Below, piece by piece: positions 1 to 7,700 of a stretch of DNA of 27,237 nucleotides (position 1 is the first letter of the stretch; each line of letters begins with the position of its first letter). The stretch is from a virus. The DNA lies in IMG/VR virus record IMGVR_UViG_3300042304_001107, positions 1-27,237 of that record; one strand, given 5' to 3'. The translations under genes and the position numbers were made by a program. A model generated the notes under the pieces. The model searched no databases, was not told the origin of the DNA, and saw only the letters and a program-made list of their open reading frames with translations.

Positions 1-126
1 TACTAGGTCTTTGATTTCTTGTTTCATTGTAGAAGCAAGTATTCCTTTTGCATTTTCAGCTACCGCTTCTTCCAAATTTTTCATTTGGATGATAGCCTCT
101 TCAACTAAAGATTTTTCTTTTGCCAT
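1..126 (-). CDS. Probable prohead core/scaffold protein, N-terminal 42 residues (cut by window edge)
   Basis: This is an open frame from an ATG at 126 running off the left edge with no stop. The 42 visible residues start MAKEKSLVEEA and are charged, lack cysteine and look helical (IIQMKNLEEAVAEN), as expected for a coiled-coil scaffold. No domain can be recognised in so short a piece. The call comes from position: it follows portal and prohead protease in transcription order, which is where T4 has the core protein gp22, just before the major capsid protein gp23. Two copies of a candidate late-promoter motif lie upstream (151-162 and 217-228). Motifs of the kind T4-type protease cuts (Leu-x-Glu, here LVE and NLE) are present. 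Seen: frame and composition. Inferred: scaffold role. A small head protein is the alternative. Confidence 0.5.
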   Translation of the reverse strand, partial: MAKEKSLVEEAIIQMKNLEEAVAENAKGILASTMKQEIKDLV

Positions 127-150
127 TTCGTTTTGTTGTTATTTTAATAT

Positions 151-162
151 ATAAATATCTCC
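151..162 (-). promoter_or_regulatory. Candidate late promoter motif, copy proximal to the scaffold-like gene
   Basis: On the coding (minus) strand this reads GGAGATATTTAT, followed by ATATTAAAAT, 24 nt before the ATG at 126. The same 12 bases recur at 217-228, and the ATATTTAT core recurs in many other minus-strand gaps of this window. Promoter function is inferred from recurrence and position only. Confidence 0.4.
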
Positions 163-216
163 TAATTCAAAAAAAGTTTAAAATTTACTTAAATTGAGTT
201 AGGTTTTTATACATTG

Positions 217-228
217 ATAAATATCTCC
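217..228 (-). promoter_or_regulatory. Candidate late promoter motif, distal copy
   Basis: This is an exact 12-base copy (GGAGATATTTAT on minus) of the motif at 151-162. It sits between the terminator-like hairpin of the preceding gene (248-272) and the scaffold-like gene, so the two copies could be tandem promoters restarting transcription for head genes. Function is inferred. Confidence 0.35.
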
Positions 229-247
229 AAAAAATAAAAAGCATAAA

Positions 248-272
248 AAAAGAGGACTATATGTCCTCTTTT
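248..272 (-). terminator. Rho-independent terminator after the DUF4494-like gene
   Basis: On the minus strand a GAGGAC/GTCCTC stem, extended by A-T pairs to about 10 bp, closes a 5-nt loop (ATATA) and is followed by a run of T. It lies about 20 nt beyond the stop of the gene at 294-503. The core hairpin is identical, in the sense of transcription, to the terminator of the ClpC-like gene at 25353-25379. Confidence 0.8.
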
Positions 273-293
273 ACTTAATAATTAAAAATTTAA

Positions 294-503
294 CTACTCA
301 ATTACTTCATCAATTTTACTTTCTACAATAGCGGTAATTCTCCACTCCATTGTATAATGTTCAAAAACTTTGGTAACTTTCGCCTCAACATCAGTAGGGT
401 TGTAACCACTTACTAATTTTTCTTCTCTTAATTTTTTAATCTTACCTGATGCCTCATCAACTGAGTCCAAGGTAACTTTTGCGATAAAATACTTTTCTTC
501 CAT
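294..503 (-). CDS. DUF4494-like small protein
   Basis: A 69-residue acidic protein with start ATG at 503 and stop TAG. It begins with an aromatic-rich strand (KYFIAKVTL), then DEASGKIKK, an E-x-LVSGYNPTDVEAKV segment and a final ESKIDEVIE. This pattern matches DUF4494, a small protein family of Bacteroidota (typically W/YxxxKVxYxxxDExGxxKKVxExYLVDAxSxTEAEA, then IxxAKIxEVI). I recognise it by pattern, not by search. Function of the family is unknown. It lies between prohead protease and the scaffold-like gene, 14 nt from the former, and is closed by a terminator at 248-272. In T4 this position is held by small head-core genes, so a morphogenetic role is possible but unproven. A home in a Bacteroidota-specific family supports the host guess. 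Confidence 0.75.
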   Translation of the reverse strand: MEEKYFIAKVTLDSVDEASGKIKKLREEKLVSGYNPTDVEAKVTKVFEHYTMEWRITAIVESKIDEVIE

Positions 504-517
504 TTTGTTTTTTTTTA

Positions 518-1243
518 TTAGTAACCCAAATAATCGTTTAATTTTTTCATTAAGTCAAGCGATTTATTTCCGGAATCACCAACGTGTCTCTCAACACTCA
601 TTTTTTTCTCTTCTTCTAAGTTCTCATCGTATAGTTGTTTATCCTCTTTATTTAAGAATAGATACGCTCCCGGGGTTGATGGTGATGATACTAAATCAAA
701 ACAGATTAATTCAAAATCGTCTTGAACTTCATTTTGTTCACCAATCTTTTTAAGGGAACCTACACCTCTTGATGAGATACCTAATGTAACTCCTTGTCTT
801 AGGTAGTTAGCTGCTAAGTCACCTTTGGTTGAACAAATACCACTTTCGTGATATCCCGGTGATGTAAGTAGTTTTATTTTACCCATTAGGACATTACCTT
901 CCCACCATACTTCGGTGATTGCGTGAGAAACTCTATCTAAATCGATTAAAGATGATTCCGGGTGATTTAACTCGGATAGGGCTGTTCCCTTTTTAATCAT
1001 TTTTTTATAATTCTCCGCCTCTCTTTTTAATATACGTTCAGGATATAATCTACCATTTCTATTAGGGGTATCATATTTTTGTAATACGGCATAAAACTCA
1101 ATTGGTTTAGTGTGGTCAAGAGTTTCGCTAGATTCTCTAATTAATGTTTCGTTACGATTATCATTTGGGTTAATATACCCAGCATCGTATTCAACTAATA
1201 TACCTTTCCCTGATTCACTTGGTTGTAATATTCTTAAATTCAT
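518..1243 (-). CDS. 21: Prohead core protein protease, T4 gp21-like (peptidase S77 type)
   Basis: A 241-residue serine protease that matures the prohead by cutting scaffold and head proteins, normally after Leu/Ile-x-Glu. Visible motifs fit T4 gp21: NGRLYP at residues 63-68, SELNHP with probable catalytic His94, GISSRG with probable nucleophile Ser157 or Ser158, and FDLVSSPSTPGA with Asp183. Length is close to the T4 enzyme (about 212) plus a charged C-terminal tail of some 40 residues. The tail and N-terminus may be removed by self-cleavage as in T4, but I cannot place sites. The gene lies downstream of portal and upstream of the scaffold-like gene, the T4 order. A palindromic ATATTTATAAATA motif precedes the ATG by about 11 nt. 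The family call is firm; the exact choice of Ser is not. Confidence 0.93.
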   Translation of the reverse strand: MNLRILQPSESGKGILVEYDAGYINPNDNRNETLIRESSETLDHTKPIEFYAVLQKYDTPNRNGRLYPERILKREAENYKKMIKKGTALSELNHPESSLIDLDRVSHAITEVWWEGNVLMGKIKLLTSPGYHESGICSTKGDLAANYLRQGVTLGISSRGVGSLKKIGEQNEVQDDFELICFDLVSSPSTPGAYLFLNKEDKQLYDENLEEEKKMSVERHVGDSGNKSLDLMKKLNDYLGY

Positions 1244-1254
1244 TTTGAATGTTT

Positions 1255-1266
1255 TATTTATAAATA
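1255..1266 (-). promoter_or_regulatory. Candidate late promoter motif upstream of prohead protease
   Basis: A perfect palindrome TATTTATAAATA, ending 11 nt before the protease ATG on minus. Being palindromic, it contains both TATTTATA and the T4 late-promoter octamer TATAAATA on the coding strand. Identical 12-mers sit at 2749-2760 and 26233-26244, each also just upstream of a minus-strand start. Function is inferred. Confidence 0.45.
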
Positions 1267-1737
1267 TTAAACATTCTCGGTTTGTAACAATTCTTCTGTG
1301 ATTTTACTGTTTTTGGTTAGATAAAAGTTAAAATTTTCATTATCTAAAAAATTATCTTTAAAAATTTGTTTTGTTATTTGTTGTAATGATTCTTTTATTT
1401 CGTTACATTTGAAATCCAAATCTTCTTGTATTAAATAAAAATTTATTTCAAGGTTCATAAACGATTTTTTGTTTAGATTGAGTCCGCTGGACCTTAAATC
1501 TAAGTCTACAATAAATTTGTCGTTGAATATATCTTTGTTTATTGACTCGTAGATTGAGTGTTTAATACTCCTACTTAGGTTAAGAACTGTTCTTGTCCAA
1601 TTATCACATTCGTATATTGGTTCAACCCAAGTTTGGATGTTTAAGTAAAGTGATTTAAGTTTGATTGAGTCTACCGTTCCATAAACAATCTTCGCTGTTT
1701 TGAACCCGTGTAGTAGAGAAGTTTTTCCCTTTTTCAT
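1267..1737 (-). CDS. Unrecognised 156-residue protein of the head-gene cluster
   Basis: I do not recognise a family. The protein starts MKKGKTSLLHGFK, has no signal peptide or membrane span, and is rich in Lys, Asn and Leu. Its centre alternates hydrophobic and polar residues (KFIVDLDLRSSG, LEINFYLIQED), suggesting beta strands, while the C-terminus looks helical. A single ATG at 1737 fits, preceded by an A-rich leader with no Shine-Dalgarno. It lies between bS21, divergent to it across a 94-nt gap, and the prohead protease 23 nt downstream. Position between gp20- and gp21-like genes suggests a head assembly or head-completion role (T4 has gp67 and gp68 here), but no sequence similarity to those is evident to me. 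Confidence 0.75.
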   Translation of the reverse strand: MKKGKTSLLHGFKTAKIVYGTVDSIKLKSLYLNIQTWVEPIYECDNWTRTVLNLSRSIKHSIYESINKDIFNDKFIVDLDLRSSGLNLNKKSFMNLEINFYLIQEDLDFKCNEIKESLQQITKQIFKDNFLDNENFNFYLTKNSKITEELLQTENV

Positions 1738-1809
1738 TAATTTTCATATTTTCCTGTTTATTTTTAAAAATAATAGGTGTTTTTATGGGTAATGTCAAAA
1801 CTTTTTTGT

Positions 1810-1834
1810 AGGAGGGAGATATATGTAGTATATG
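1810..1834 (+). promoter_or_regulatory. Strong Shine-Dalgarno with an AUG-UAG start-stop ahead of bS21
   Basis: AGGAGG at 1810-1815 is the full core complement of the 16S rRNA 3' end. The first ATG after it, at 1823-1825, is 7 nt away (ideal spacing) but is followed at once by the stop TAG at 1826-1828. The bS21 ATG at 1832, in the same frame, is 16 nt from the Shine-Dalgarno, longer than optimal. Amber is a genuine stop in this phage: the genes at 294-503 and 23324-25369 both end in TAG. The layout suggests ribosome capture or stalling at the start-stop and re-initiation at bS21. Established background: in Bacteroidota, rpsU is an exceptional gene with a strong Shine-Dalgarno, thought to sense ribosomes lacking bS21. 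Confidence 0.75.
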
Positions 1835-2026
1835 CTAATAGTAAAATTAAATAATCACATTACGATTGAGAAAGCTCTAAAACTCTATAAAAGTAAAGTA
1901 ATTAAAACCCGTCAAAGCTCTGAATTATCAAAACGAAAAGAATTTAAAAAACCATCAGTAATTAAACGTGATGGTCTTTCAAAAGCTAAGTATGTTCAGA
2001 AAAAATTTAAATCAGACGATAATTAA
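1832..2026 (+). CDS. rpsU: Phage-encoded 30S ribosomal protein bS21
   Basis: A 64-residue basic protein, the usual length of bS21, a small-subunit protein next to the 3' end of 16S rRNA that influences initiation. The Bacteroidota bS21 pattern is visible: MLIVKL start, IEKALKLYKSK, then EL-x-x-R-x-x-F-x-KPSV-x-KR, then AKYVQKKFK. It is one of two plus-strand genes and lies antisense within the late head cluster: its TAA overlaps the 3' end of the 238-residue gene (4 shared bases), and it diverges from the 156-residue gene. A strong Shine-Dalgarno and a start-stop precede it. Phage bS21 genes are known from marine and uncultivated phages; the expected job is to enter host ribosomes and bias initiation. 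Here that effect is inferred. No clear TAnnTTTG promoter is visible in the gap. Confidence 0.88.
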   Translation: MLIVKLNNHITIEKALKLYKSKVIKTRQSSELSKRKEFKKPSVIKRDGLSKAKYVQKKFKSDDN

Positions 2027-2046
2027 AGATTTTCTTTAAGGTTTTT
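2023..2046 (+). terminator. Possible weak terminator after bS21
   Basis: TTAAAGA (2023-2029) pairs with TCTTTAA (2033-2039) around a 3-nt loop, then GG and five T. The 7-bp stem has one G-C pair, so it would be weak. It overlaps both convergent stop codons. Included because otherwise the bS21 transcript would run antisense through the head cluster. Confidence 0.3.
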
Positions 2047-2739
2047 AAGTTTGAAGTACGTAAGTTTGTCGTATTTTTCAGAAATTACTTTTGAGATAGT
2101 ATCCTCAATTCTTATTTGCATTGTTGAATCAGTGCTAGCATTCTTCATTTCCGTTAGTTTCGTAACTACACCTTCTTTAAGTGTAACGTATTTTTCATTC
2201 AATGTTGAATCATCTTCAGACAATAAAGACATTAATTCTTTTTTGTCAGATTCAGTTAAACCATCAATATAACTTTTAATAGTTTTGTTTGCAACACTTA
2301 CCATTGTTGTTAACGGTAAATCAATCCCTTCTGTTTTCACCACCGGTAATTTTCTAAGAGATTCTGACAGAATGTTTCTACATTTAATTTTAGATTCAAT
2401 CGTTAATATATCTGAAGAAAACAACGTATCGATAGTCTCATATTGATTCTCTATCTGTTTATTACCAACCCAAGATTTTATTTTATTTAAATCAGATTGC
2501 TTGATTTTATTGATTGTGTTCTCATACATTTTAATACTTTCGTTAATAAACTCTCTGGCGTAAGATTCACTTAATGCTTTTGGAGAATTTAATTCATCGT
2601 ATAAATAAAATAATTTACTTATGTTTTTGTTTTCTAAAACATATTTTTTGAAATTTTTTATTTCGTCTTTAAATGTGTCGTTAGCGTATGATTCTAACAA
2701 CACTCTTTCTATTTTTGTTTTTAATATACCGAAGTTCAT
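2023..2739 (-). CDS. Unrecognised 238-residue helical protein next to portal
   Basis: I recognise no family. The 238 residues are Lys/Glu/Ser-rich, almost free of aromatic clusters, and appear helical throughout, without signal peptide or membrane span. The N-terminus MNFGILKTKIERVLLES has a short helix followed by Leu-Leu-Glu-Ser, which fits the Leu-x-Glu cleavage pattern of T4-type prohead proteases, so it may be a processed head-core protein. The start ATG at 2739 is supported by the palindromic ATATTTATAAATA motif 9 nt upstream. It starts 22 nt after the portal stop and meets the convergent bS21 gene at its 3' end with a 4-base overlap. Context between portal and protease suggests a head-assembly role; this is inference only. 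Confidence 0.78.
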   Translation of the reverse strand: MNFGILKTKIERVLLESYANDTFKDEIKNFKKYVLENKNISKLFYLYDELNSPKALSESYAREFINESIKMYENTINKIKQSDLNKIKSWVGNKQIENQYETIDTLFSSDILTIESKIKCRNILSESLRKLPVVKTEGIDLPLTTMVSVANKTIKSYIDGLTESDKKELMSLLSEDDSTLNEKYVTLKEGVVTKLTEMKNASTDSTMQIRIEDTISKVISEKYDKLTYFKLKNLKENL

Positions 2740-2748
2740 AAGTTTTTT

Positions 2749-2760
2749 TATTTATAAATA
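2749..2760 (-). promoter_or_regulatory. Candidate late promoter motif upstream of the 238-residue gene
   Basis: The second perfect TATTTATAAATA palindrome, 9 nt before the ATG at 2739, preceded on minus by AGA to give AGATATTTATAAATAAAA. It fills most of the 22-nt gap after the portal stop codon. Function is inferred from recurrence. Confidence 0.45.
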
Positions 2761-2761
2761 T

Positions 2762-4648
2762 CTAATCTTTTAGAAGTTTACCTAATTGAGCTTCAATTTC
2801 TCCTAAAGAGTTTCCACCTTTGGATAAATCAATGTATGAATCATCTTCTGTCATATTACTTCTTTCTACCAATATTTTTAAATTATCTCTATTAAATGAT
2901 TCAGGAGTTACTTCTGCTTCGGGAGCTGCCGCCTCAGGGGCTCCACCCGGTTCAGGTCCACCCGGTTCAGGTCCTGGTTCAGGTCCACCTAAATCTTCCA
3001 TTCCTCCACCTAAGTCTCCACCTCCGCCGAAACCTCCTCCACCTCCCGGTGGTGGTGGGGATGATGGTGCCGCACCACCGGCAGTTGCTCCGGATGCAGG
3101 GTTACCATATAATTTATCGATATTATCGAAGATACCTGTATGTGTTATGATAGTTGCCGTATTTGTTAATTCAGCTCCGACAGCCATCTCAATTCTTTGT
3201 TGTTGTAAATCAAGTTTGATTTCCTCATCAGAGAATCCTAAAATATGTTTCTTAGCCCACGATACAGATACCGGAGCAATACCCGCAATTGCCGCAACGG
3301 CTTGTTGGTATAATGCAATTTTTTCTTTCCAAAGGTCATTCTTTAATAAATCTGCTTGGGATGATGGATTGGTTAGTCCTAACGTAAAGTTAGATAACTC
3401 ATCTTCAAACCCTAATAAGAATAAATGAATGATTGCAATTTTATTTAATTCGGCAATCATTGATTTTTGAATCTTATTGATTGTTCTTGCAAAACGAATA
3501 TCCTGTAATGATAAATTCTTACCATCACCGGCAGTTTCTTCAAATCCTAAAAATGCTTTAGGAACACGAAGAGCGGTTAATAATTTCTTTTGGATATATT
3601 CTATATCGGCAATTTCAGATAAGTTTGTTGCTCCCGGTAACGTATCAATTGGTGATGCCGCCGCTGGGTCTCTAACAGGAATAAAGTAATCTTGGTCAAC
3701 AGCCATTTGGTTGAATCTCATATCGACATTACCTGTTTTAGCATCAACAACTTGGTCACGTTTAAATTTGTTTGCAACACGTTGTACGTAAGCCTCAACA
3801 TCTTTATCATCCATATTACCAACGAATACTTTGAACACACGTCTTTCCGGTGCTCTTGAAGTTCTATAAATTAACATCGCATCTTCCGATAATAATAATT
3901 GTTTCCAAATACGTCTTGCTTTTTCTAACATTGACGTTCCGTATGGAAGTTTTCTATCGTCACCTAATAAACGGAAGTGGGCAACTTCCCAAGAGTTAAA
4001 CTCCATATCTTTTGCCTTCCACTTAAATCTTAATCCTTTGTGTTCTGCAGGTTCATCTATAGTTGCAGATTTTGCTGCCATACCTCTTTCCAAACGTTCT
4101 ATTTCAATGTTTGGTAATTGCATACAACCAACAATACCTTTATCTGAATCTAATTTTAAATAAACAAAGTTATCACCATACTTACAAGTATTTCTTGTCC
4201 ACATAGTTAAATTCGTATTAACGTCTAATACGTTATTGAATAAATCGGCTAGTATAGATTTTATTCTTTTTGATTCAGAATAAATTTGTAACATATATCC
4301 ATTCTCATCAACAGTTGTTGATTCTTCACCATAGATGTCTAATGCCGCTGATATCTCAGGGGTGTATTCCATAGATTCATAATCGTAAAATGAAGCCAAA
4401 CGAGTTGGTTCATAATAAACTGCTTGAGTGTATAGATTACTTTCAATCTTAGTCCATTGGTTAGATAGGTAATATGTTTGTTGAGCTTGTAATTTTTCTC
4501 TTTCATATTCCGCTTGTGATGTTGTCTTTAACAACTCTTTCTTATCTAACTTATATGTTGGGTAGTCTTGATTTAATAACGCGTTTGGTCCAAAGGCTCT
4601 TGATAACCTTTGCCAAACCGTTAAATCATTATTTTCATTATTTTCCAT
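2762..4648 (-). CDS. 20: Portal vertex protein, T4 gp20-like
   Basis: A 628-residue portal protein, forming the dodecameric ring through which DNA is packaged and to which terminase and neck attach. The T4-type signature is clear: LASFYDYESMEYTPEIS and ALDIYGEEST near residues 80-110, TRNTCKYGDNFVYLKL, LPYGTSMLEKARRIWKQL, YRTSRAPERRVFKVFVGN, and the DTLPGATNLSEIADIEYIQ segment before the helix LLTALRVPKAFLGFEE. It is about 100 residues longer than T4 gp20 (524). The excess is mostly a C-terminal low-complexity stretch of Pro, Gly, Ala and Glu near residues 520-575, then an acidic helical tail. That stretch creates a long false plus-strand frame at 2820-3428. The gene follows the Hint-domain adhesin by 64 nt and precedes the 238-residue gene. 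The ATG at 4648 is the only sensible start. Confidence 0.95.
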   Translation of the reverse strand: MENNENNDLTVWQRLSRAFGPNALLNQDYPTYKLDKKELLKTTSQAEYEREKLQAQQTYYLSNQWTKIESNLYTQAVYYEPTRLASFYDYESMEYTPEISAALDIYGEESTTVDENGYMLQIYSESKRIKSILADLFNNVLDVNTNLTMWTRNTCKYGDNFVYLKLDSDKGIVGCMQLPNIEIERLERGMAAKSATIDEPAEHKGLRFKWKAKDMEFNSWEVAHFRLLGDDRKLPYGTSMLEKARRIWKQLLLSEDAMLIYRTSRAPERRVFKVFVGNMDDKDVEAYVQRVANKFKRDQVVDAKTGNVDMRFNQMAVDQDYFIPVRDPAAASPIDTLPGATNLSEIADIEYIQKKLLTALRVPKAFLGFEETAGDGKNLSLQDIRFARTINKIQKSMIAELNKIAIIHLFLLGFEDELSNFTLGLTNPSSQADLLKNDLWKEKIALYQQAVAAIAGIAPVSVSWAKKHILGFSDEEIKLDLQQQRIEMAVGAELTNTATIITHTGIFDNIDKLYGNPASGATAGGAAPSSPPPPGGGGGFGGGGDLGGGMEDLGGPEPGPEPGGPEPGGAPEAAAPEAEVTPESFNRDNLKILVERSNMTEDDSYIDLSKGGNSLGEIEAQLGKLLKD

Positions 4649-4676
4649 ATTCTAAATTTAAATATAATTTTCCTTA

Positions 4677-4684
4677 TATAAATA
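4677..4684 (-). promoter_or_regulatory. Candidate late promoter motif upstream of portal
   Basis: The minus strand reads ACTATTTATATAAGG, 28 nt before the portal ATG, in the 64-nt gap after the Hint-protein gene. The core is one base off the ATATTTAT seen elsewhere. Inferred function, weaker match. Confidence 0.3.
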
Positions 4685-4712
4685 GTTTACTTTGTTCTAA
4701 TAAGTATCTGTT

Positions 4713-7700
4713 TTACTTATTGTGAGTTAAGACATTATTCGCAAAATATAAATTACTATTATTCACATCAACGTTATAAACTGTTGTTGATTCTGTAATT
4801 GTCACTAATGATGTGATTTCAAATTCAGTATTGTCAATATCTAATAATACATCACCAACATTTAAATCAGATGTTGTTCTGATATACCAAACACCATTTT
4901 GTTTAACAACGTGGTTATGAGAATCAGTCGCAATTAATTTATCGTTATTAATATTAATAACCGAATCAAATTCATATATTGTAAAATTAATTACTGTAGA
5001 GGTTGATTCTACATAATTTAAAGTGTCACTACTCCAAGAGTACCATTCGTTTGATGGTTGTGGCATTCCTGAAACATCAATAGATTTAAGTATGTCGTTA
5101 ACTTGAACATCTTGTATTAATTTAGTTGAACCATCAGATAATGTTATTACTGTATTAACAACTAAACAACCACACGAAAAACAAGCACCCGTAAATGCGG
5201 TTCCATCCCAATATCTTCTACTAAAGTTATCAGTGGTTTTATAATAACCCGCAGCTGCAAATGCGAAGGTACAATTACCGGATATATCATCATCATATAA
5301 TTCGGTTGCGTCACATAAACCTAAAATTGCGGAACGATTTATACATTGATTAACTAACGCCCAACCAGGTAACGAACATACAGCATTTGACACTCTATAT
5401 CCTAATGTAATATTTGTTGCGCAACAATTATATATTGATGGAAGCCAACCACCTGAATTGTCACCACCGCCAAATGAAATAGTGTTTTCTTGAGCACAAA
5501 TATTCGGTGAATCACCCATATTGTTAGCAAAGGAACTTGCAGGGAACCCTTCACAATCAATATAATCAAAAGTTGTTGAACCAAAGAAAGGACCACCTGG
5601 TGGAGACCAATATAATTCATAACATACACAAGTTACTCCAGGTGGTGTTTCAGTCGGTGTAGGTGTAGGTGTTTTTGTTGGTGTTGGTGTTTGAGTTCTT
5701 GTAGGTGTAGGTGTTGGTGATGGGAACACATAAGTAATAACATTTGAAACTCCCGTAAGAGACGAACAAAATAATGTCATTCTAAAGTATATTGTTCCAC
5801 TATTAATACCGGTTATTGCCGACCTAGGTGAAGTACAACCACCTGCACCACCCAAAGTCCAAGTTATATTATCAGACGAATATTCCGGTAAAAGTGTTCC
5901 ACAAGAACCTGCTGTTGTGAAATTATAATTCCAAGTGGTTCCTGAAACATATGTGGTAGAAATTAATGTAACACCACACGATGTTGTTGGCGTTGGAGTG
6001 TTTGTTCGAGTAGGTGTTTGTGTAGGAGTTTTAGTAGGCGTTTGTGTTTGCGTCGGAGTTGCAGTTAATGTTGTTGTTGTTGTTGGAGTTTGAGTTTTAG
6101 TTGGAGTTTGTGTTTGTGTTTTGGTTGGAGTGTTAGTAGGAGTTTTAGTTGGCGTCTGAGTCTGAGTCGGAGTTGCAGTTAATGTTGTTGTTGTTGTTGG
6201 GGTTTGAGTTTTAGTTGGAGTGTTGGTTGGAGTTTTAGTAGGCGTTTGTGTATTTGTTGGTGTTGGTGTCGGAGTTGGGGTTGGGAAGAAATATGGGAAA
6301 ACTTCAGAATATGCGCTAATACCACCTGATGTACATAATTGACCCACTTTTACATAAACATTTCCTGTTGTAGTAAGAGAGTCAAAAGTAAACGGTGATG
6401 TACAGTTACTTGGAGTTGCCACAGCAGAATTAAAGTTTATATTATCATAAGAATATATCATAAAAATACCACTACAATTTGGTCCCGGAATAATCGAAAC
6501 AGATAAAATTGAACCTGATGACAATGTAACACCTAACATTTGAGGTGCTGAACAAACTGGTGTGTTTGTAGGCGTCTGTGTTTGAGTTTTGGTTGGTGTT
6601 TGTGTTTGAGTATTAGTAGGTGTTTGAGTCATTGTTTTTGTTGGTGTTGGTGTTTGAGTTTTTGTTGGTGTTTGAGTGTTTGTTGGAGTTTGAGTCTGAG
6701 TTGGTGTTGCGGTTAATGTCGTTGTTGTTGTTGGAGTTTGAGTTTTGGTTGGAGTGTTAGTCGGAGTTTGAGTAGGTGTTTGTGTCGGTGTTGAAGTTTG
6801 AGTTTGTGTTTGTGTTTGAGTTTGTGTTTGAGTGTTTGTTGGTGTATTGGTAGGTGTTTGTGTTGGTGTTGAAGTTTGTGTTTGTGTTTGTGTAGGAGTA
6901 TTTGTTGGTGTTGTTGAAATTGTTGGAGTTACTGTTGGCGTTACCGTTGGAGTCACAGTTTGAGTTGGAGTTGGTGTAGGTGTAGGTAAAATACATTCGT
7001 GGTCTAATTGACAAATAAGGCAACTCACATATGAAGTTAAACTAATAATTTCATATTGACTGTTAAATGACGTAGGATTTATTGCTTTAACACAACCACT
7101 ATATCCGGTAGTCTCTATATAATAGAAGTTATCAATAAAAACAGGATATATTATTCCACCCACTTTATATATTATAGATGGGTAACAACAATCTTCAAAA
7201 TACCCAATTGTTGGAGGTAATGGTGACGGTGTTTGTGTTTGAGTTTGTGTTTGTGTTGGAGTGTTAGTCGGAGTTTGTGTAGTGGTTTGAGTTTGCGTTT
7301 GTGTTTGCGTTTGCGTATTTGTTGGCGTATTTGTTTGAGTATTTGTTTGTGTAGGAGTATTTGTTGGTGTCATTGTTGGTGTTGTTGTAGGGCGATTTGT
7401 TGGTGTGGGAGTATGAGTCTTAGTTGGAGTTTGAGTTGGAGTGATAGTGTTAGTAGGTGTAGCTGTATTGGAAGGTGTTTGTGTTTGTGTCTGCGTTGTC
7501 GTTTGTGTTGGGGTTTGTGCTGGTGTTCCAGTATTAGTTGGTGTAACAGTATTAGTTTGAGTTGGTGTTTGAGTTGGAGTATCTGTAATAGTAGGTGTCG
7601 GTGTATTTGTCGGTGTATTTGTCGGTGTTAATGATATACAAGGAATATCCAACGAGCAAGTTTCATCGTAATACATTACGTAAATAATGTAAGTTCCATA

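Noticed and set aside
1823-1834. Amber recoding, so that bS21 would start at 1823 as Met-Gln-Tyr-Met
   Set aside because: TAG ends the genes at 294-503 and 23324-25369, the latter within its terminator, so TAG is a stop here. The MLIV start also matches other Bacteroidota bS21 proteins.
2820-3428. 202-residue plus-strand frame opposite portal
   Set aside because: Lies wholly in the complement of the portal C-terminus. Its Pro/Gly/Ser run mirrors the portal low-complexity tail.
4699-4721. AATAAGTA/TACTTATT hairpin at the end of the Hint-protein gene
   Set aside because: The stem is nearly all A-T, overlaps the stop codon and is not followed by a T run on minus; termination is doubtful.
7233-7631. 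Long plus-strand frame rich in Cys, Leu and Ser
   Set aside because: It is the complement of the Pro-Thr repeat of the minus-strand adhesin; periodic DNA keeps the opposite frame open. No start context or recognisable domain. The same applies to 15262-15612 and 14916-15164.
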